Source: an uncultured Bacteroidota bacterium (GTDB lineage Bacteria > Bacteroidota > Bacteroidia > Chitinophagales > Chitinophagaceae). Taken from it: a stretch of 9,531 nt of DNA. The notes beneath the pieces were generated by a model, which did not search any database, was not told the origin of the DNA, and saw nothing but the letters and a program-made list of their open reading frames with translations. The translations under genes and the position numbers were made by a program. The DNA lies in the NCBI GenBank assembly GCA_903905685.1, contig CAIVHI010000287.1, positions 1 through 9,531 on the forward strand, read 5' to 3'. Shown one piece after another: positions 6,670-9,531 of this stretch (positions are counted from its first letter, which is position 1; each line of letters begins with the position of its first letter).

Positions 6670-7014
6670 ATGAAATCGGAAATCATACTGAACGTAGAAC
6701 TGGACGAGGATAAAATGCCGACTGCCATTGAGTGGACAGCCCCCGACGGCGGCGTGACCGACCCCCAAACAGCCAAAGCCTTACTACTGGGCCTGTGGGA
6801 TGGGAACGATAAAACCGCTGTGCGCATTGACCTCTGGACCAATAAGATGGAGGTGCCCGAAATGAACGATTTCTACTTCCAGACCTTCTTCGGTATGGCC
6901 GATACCTATGTGCGTGCCACGGGCAATAAAGCCATTGGCGACGACCTGCGCCAATTCGCCCGCGAGTTTATGCAGAAAGCCACCGATGCCGTTGCCGCGC
7001 AACAGCCCGGCTAG
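6670..7014 (+). CDS. gldC: Gliding motility protein GldC
   Basis: A 114-residue soluble protein with no signal peptide or membrane segment. It matches the GldC pattern as I know it from Flavobacterium: an N-terminal strand SEIILNVELDE, then EWTAPDGG (21-28), a helix ending in GLWDG (41-45), RIDLWTNKM (52-60), and a helical half with FYFQTFFGMADTYVRAT (68-84). In Flavobacterium johnsoniae GldC supports gliding efficiency, but its molecular role is unclear and it also occurs in non-gliding Bacteroidota. The usual partner gldB is not adjacent. A divergent exporter lies upstream and recG 45 bp downstream. The ATG at 6670 is chosen because the conserved region begins at once. The C-terminal tail (DAVAAQQPG) is an unremarkable Ala/Gln extension. 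Confidence 0.88.
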   Translation: MKSEIILNVELDEDKMPTAIEWTAPDGGVTDPQTAKALLLGLWDGNDKTAVRIDLWTNKMEVPEMNDFYFQTFFGMADTYVRATGNKAIGDDLRQFAREFMQKATDAVAAQQPG

Positions 7015-7029
7015 TTGCCATTTCATTAG

Positions 7030-7037
7030 TATTTTTG
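7030..7037 (+). promoter_or_regulatory. Possible -7 element for recG in the gldC-recG gap
   Basis: TATTTTTG matches TAnnTTTG exactly but has no TTG at the right distance upstream. It ends 22 bases before the proposed ATA start at 7060, the same spacing seen between the kinase-module element and its ATG. A small dyad, TGCCG-CAT-CGGCA, overlaps its end (7036-7048). Confidence 0.35.
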
Positions 7038-7059
7038 CCGCATCGGCAGTCCGGCGTCC

Positions 7060-9144
7060 ATATTAGAGTCTCCTATAGAGTTCCTGCGGGGCGTTGGCCC
7101 CCAAAGGGGAGAGTTGTTGCGTGCCGAGCTGGGTATTGCCAACTTCGAAGACCTCCTCTTCCATTTTCCATACCGCTACTTCGACAGGACGCGGGTAGAC
7201 AAGATTGCCGCCATTAACGAGCAGACGGAATATGTGCAGCTCGCCGGCAAAATCACTCACATTGGCGAGGAGGGCGACGGGCGCAAGCACCGCCTTATAG
7301 CCACCTTTGCCGATGACACCGGCCGGCTGGACTTACTGTGGTTTCAAGGGGCAAATTGGATGAAGCGCACGCTCAAGGAGCAGGAGCGCTACATCGTCTT
7401 CGGCAAGGTGAGCAACTTTCAGGGATACTACAACATTGCCCACCCCGAAATCGAGCCTTGGAACTCCGAGACATCGGTGGCGGGAATGCAGCCCGTCTAT
7501 TCATCCACCCAAAAACTCATCACTCGGGGCATCACCAACCGCTCGTTTGCCAAGATAACTCAAGCCCTATTCGAGAAGCTGCAACCCGGCGACATTACCG
7601 AAATAGTGCCCGAGCGCATTTTGCGCGAACACCAACTATGTGGGCGTTACTTCGCCTTGCGGCAAATACACTTTCCGGAAAGTGTCGAGAAAGAACAGAC
7701 AGCCCGGCGGCGGCTCAAATGGGAGGAGCTGTTTTTATCGCAATTGTCGGTAGCGCGGCTGCGGTTGCAGCATACGGCACAGCCCGGCTGGGTGTTTGCA
7801 AAAGTGGGCGACCGCTTCAATGAATTTTACAGCAACCACCTTCCCTTCAGCCTCACCGGCGCGCAAAAACGGGTGATACGGGAGATTCGTACCGATACCG
7901 GCTCCGGCCGGCAAATGAACCGCCTTTTGCAGGGCGACGTGGGCAGCGGCAAAACCATAGTGGCCCTCATGACCATGCTGCTGGCTATAGATAACGGCTT
8001 CCAAGCATGCATCATGGCACCCACCGAAATCCTCTCCCAGCAACACTACGCCAACATAGCCCGACTGCTGGCTCCCATGAATGTGCCCGTTCGTCTGCTT
8101 ACCGGTGCGGTGAAGGGCAAGGCGCGAAAGGAAATATTGGCTGCCCTTGCAGATGGCTCGCTACCCATAGTGGTGGGCACCCATGCGTTGATAGAGGATA
8201 GCGTGCAATTCAAAAACTTGGGCATGGCGGTGATAGACGAGCAGCACCGGTTTGGCGTGGGCCAGCGGGCCAGGCTCTGGAAGAAGAACGAACTGCCGCC
8301 GCACGTGCTCGTCATGACCGCCACTCCAATTCCTCGCACCCTGGGCATGACCATTTACGGCGACTTGGACATCTCGGTGATAGACGAGTTGCCGCCGGGT
8401 AGGCAGGCCATTAAGACGGTGCACCGTAAAGATATGGGCCGGGCAAAGGTGATGGAATTCATGCGCAGCGAGATAGACAAAGGCCGGCAGGCGTACATCG
8501 TCTACCCACTCATTGAGGAGAGCGAGAAGCTGGACTATGAGAGCCTGATGGCGGGCTATGAGCAGGTTAAAATTTGGTTCAACGAAAACCGGTACAACAT
8601 TGCGATGGTGCATGGCCGGCAGGACCCCGACGAGCGCGAGCGCAACATGAAGCGCTTTGCCAAGGGTGAGGCCCACATCTTGGTGGCCACCACCGTGATT
8701 GAGGTTGGCGTGGATGTGCCCAATGCCTCGGTGATGCTCATAGAAAGTGCGGAGCGCTTCGGGCTATCGCAAATGCACCAGTTGCGGGGTAGGGTGGGGC
8801 GTGGCGCCGAGCAGTCTTACTGCATCCTAATGACAGGCAACAAGGTGTCGCAGGAAAGCAAAAAGCGCATAGACATCATGGTGGAGACTACCGATGGTTT
8901 CAAGATAGCCGAGGCCGACCTTGCCATGCGCGGCCCCGGCGATTTGGACGGCACCCAGCAAAGCGGCATATTGAAATTCAGGCTGGCAGACATCGTAAAA
9001 GATGCCGATGTGTTGGAGTCGGCACGAAATGCCGCCATAGGCATCATCAAGGAAGACCCCCGGCTGGACCAACCCGCCCATCAAGCCCTACGCTACACCT
9101 TGCAGGCCATGAACAAGGAAAAGCATTGGGGAAAAATAAGTTGA
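7060..9144 (+). CDS. recG: ATP-dependent DNA helicase RecG (apparent non-ATG start)
   Basis: RecG remodels stalled replication forks and Holliday junctions in the cytoplasm. An N-terminal wedge/OB domain is followed by a superfamily 2 helicase core. With ATA 7060 as residue 1, the protein is 694 residues, normal for RecG. Motifs are GVGP (11-14), Walker A GDVGSGKT (292-299), the DEQH box (393-396), VMTATPIPRTL, VGVDVPNASVM, QLRGRVGRG (574-582) and, near the end, RGPGDLDGTQQSG. The stop is TGA 9142-9144. The start is odd. The first in-frame ATG, GTG or TTG is TTG 7114, but the conserved LESPIEFLRGVGP segment is already encoded before it. The frame is open back only to TAG 7027, and no ATG or GTG lies in any plus frame between 7015 and 7113. 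ATA at 7060 places Met-Leu-Glu-Ser-Pro where RecG proteins usually begin. A conservative annotation would start at 7114. Confidence 0.93.
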   Translation: MLESPIEFLRGVGPQRGELLRAELGIANFEDLLFHFPYRYFDRTRVDKIAAINEQTEYVQLAGKITHIGEEGDGRKHRLIATFADDTGRLDLLWFQGANWMKRTLKEQERYIVFGKVSNFQGYYNIAHPEIEPWNSETSVAGMQPVYSSTQKLITRGITNRSFAKITQALFEKLQPGDITEIVPERILREHQLCGRYFALRQIHFPESVEKEQTARRRLKWEELFLSQLSVARLRLQHTAQPGWVFAKVGDRFNEFYSNHLPFSLTGAQKRVIREIRTDTGSGRQMNRLLQGDVGSGKTIVALMTMLLAIDNGFQACIMAPTEILSQQHYANIARLLAPMNVPVRLLTGAVKGKARKEILAALADGSLPIVVGTHALIEDSVQFKNLGMAVIDEQHRFGVGQRARLWKKNELPPHVLVMTATPIPRTLGMTIYGDLDISVIDELPPGRQAIKTVHRKDMGRAKVMEFMRSEIDKGRQAYIVYPLIEESEKLDYESLMAGYEQVKIWFNENRYNIAMVHGRQDPDERERNMKRFAKGEAHILVATTVIEVGVDVPNASVMLIESAERFGLSQMHQLRGRVGRGAEQSYCILMTGNKVSQESKKRIDIMVETTDGFKIAEADLAMRGPGDLDGTQQSGILKFRLADIVKDADVLESARNAAIGIIKEDPRLDQPAHQALRYTLQAMNKEKHWGKIS

Positions 9145-9191
9145 CCTTTTTAGGTTTAGGATCATGTCCTTAAGTCTTATATTAACTTTAA

Positions 9192-9222
9192 TTTGTCCGT
9201 TAACCCATTTGCCCTATCTTTG
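9192..9222 (+). promoter_or_regulatory. Full Bacteroidota promoter (-33 and -7) for the EGF lipoprotein
   Basis: TTTG at 9192-9195, a 19-base spacer, and TATCTTTG at 9215-9222 match the Bacteroidota housekeeping promoter (TTTG / TAnnTTTG) in both boxes and spacing. Transcription would start near 9228, giving a leader of about 29 bases before the ATG at 9257. This is the best promoter in the window and separates the lipoprotein from the gldC-recG unit. Confidence 0.7.
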
Positions 9223-9256
9223 CCGAAACCAATTTAGCCACATTTAAATTTATTTT

Positions 9257-9531
9257 ATGAAATCAATCAGGAACGTCGCAATGGGCGTACTCATGGTAAT
9301 TGGCGCGTTCAGCGCAGTTATGTACACATCATGTTCTAAAACGAAAGATGCCTGCTCGGGCATAACCTGCCTAAACGGAGGTGCCTGCAGCAATGGAACT
9401 TGTACCTGCCGCACCGGCTTCGGTGATTCTGTGTGCAGCAAACAGTTGCGCACCATTTATTCAGGTGGTTCAGGTACCTATATGGGTAACGGAACGGACA
9501 ACGGTACCGGTACGTATTCCAACTATACGGC
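9257..9531 (+). CDS. EGF-like domain lipoprotein, N-terminal part (3' truncated by window edge)
   Basis: The frame stays open from ATG 9257 to the window edge (91 codons plus two bases). The N-terminus MKSIRNVAMGVLMVIGAFSA is a basic-then-hydrophobic signal peptide ending in the lipobox YTSC with Cys26 as the lipidated residue, so the protein is exported and membrane-anchored. Directly after it, six cysteines (33, 38, 44, 49, 51, 60) have the EGF spacing, with NGG before Cys44 and C-x-C-x2-GF-x4-C at the end, fitting the EGF pattern. From residue 63 the sequence becomes rich in Gly, Thr, Asn, Ser and Tyr (GGSGTYMGNGTDNGTGTYSN), which suggests a linker or beta-rich region. Its function is unknown; such lipoproteins in Bacteroidota are surface or periplasmic. 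The strong promoter upstream supports this start. Confidence 0.85.
   Translation, partial: MKSIRNVAMGVLMVIGAFSAVMYTSCSKTKDACSGITCLNGGACSNGTCTCRTGFGDSVCSKQLRTIYSGGSGTYMGNGTDNGTGTYSNYT

Noticed and set aside
5643..6713. Plus-strand open frame (356 codons) opposite the ABC ATPase
   Set aside because: All ABC motifs are on the minus strand in the right order. The plus-strand frame shows no known domain and overlaps the gldC start.
7036..7048. TGCCG-CAT-CGGCA dyad between gldC and recG as a terminator
   Set aside because: The stem is 5 bp with the T-run on the 5' side, so it fits no terminator on either strand with confidence.
9145..9180. Terminator after recG
   Set aside because: AGGA...TCCT and ACCT...AGGT pairs are only about 4-6 bp and imperfect, and no T-run follows.
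1..9531. CRISPR array, tRNA/rRNA, insertion sequence or attachment site
   Set aside because: I saw no regularly spaced repeats, cloverleaf-like gene, transposase motif or long terminal repeats in the window.

Overview
The window reads as chromosomal DNA of a Bacteroidota bacterium, most likely from the Chitinophagaceae or a near relative. The support is a recognisable GldC gliding-motility protein, several exact copies of the Bacteroidota -7 promoter element TAnnTTTG (one with a TTTG 19 bp upstream), start codons without clear Shine-Dalgarno sequences, and a lipoprotein signal peptide feeding an EGF-like domain. The family-level placement is inference. No tRNA, rRNA, CRISPR array, insertion sequence or phage gene is visible.

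Layout. (1) 1-363: the 3' end of an unrecognised gene. (2) 462-1547: a tight two-gene unit, a small, strongly basic protein followed 6 bp later by a zeta-toxin-like P-loop kinase. It is a candidate toxin-antitoxin module with its own -7 element and is the most accessory-looking part of the window. (3) 1548-1847: a 300 bp gap rich in short inverted repeats. (4) 1848-4340: an MgtA-type magnesium-importing P-type ATPase. (5) 4350-6578, minus strand: a two-gene ABC exporter operon (NatA/YhaQ-like ATPase, then NatB/YhaP-like permease) that converges on mgtA with only 9 bp between the stop codons. The apparent mgtA terminator lies inside the permease coding sequence. (6) 6670-9144, plus strand: gldC followed by the helicase gene recG. 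(7) From 9257 to the window edge: the start of an EGF-domain lipoprotein behind a full Bacteroidota promoter.

Most genes belong to well-known families and do not form one pathway. The points that most deserve a second look are these: recG homology extends upstream of every ATG, GTG or TTG and points to an AUA start (or a base error); the putative antitoxin is unusually basic; near-palindromes sit in front of mgtA; an antisense terminator overlaps the permease 3' end; and gldC may be transcribed with almost no leader. I saw nothing I can defend as a wholly new multi-gene system. The zeta-kinase pair is the closest candidate.
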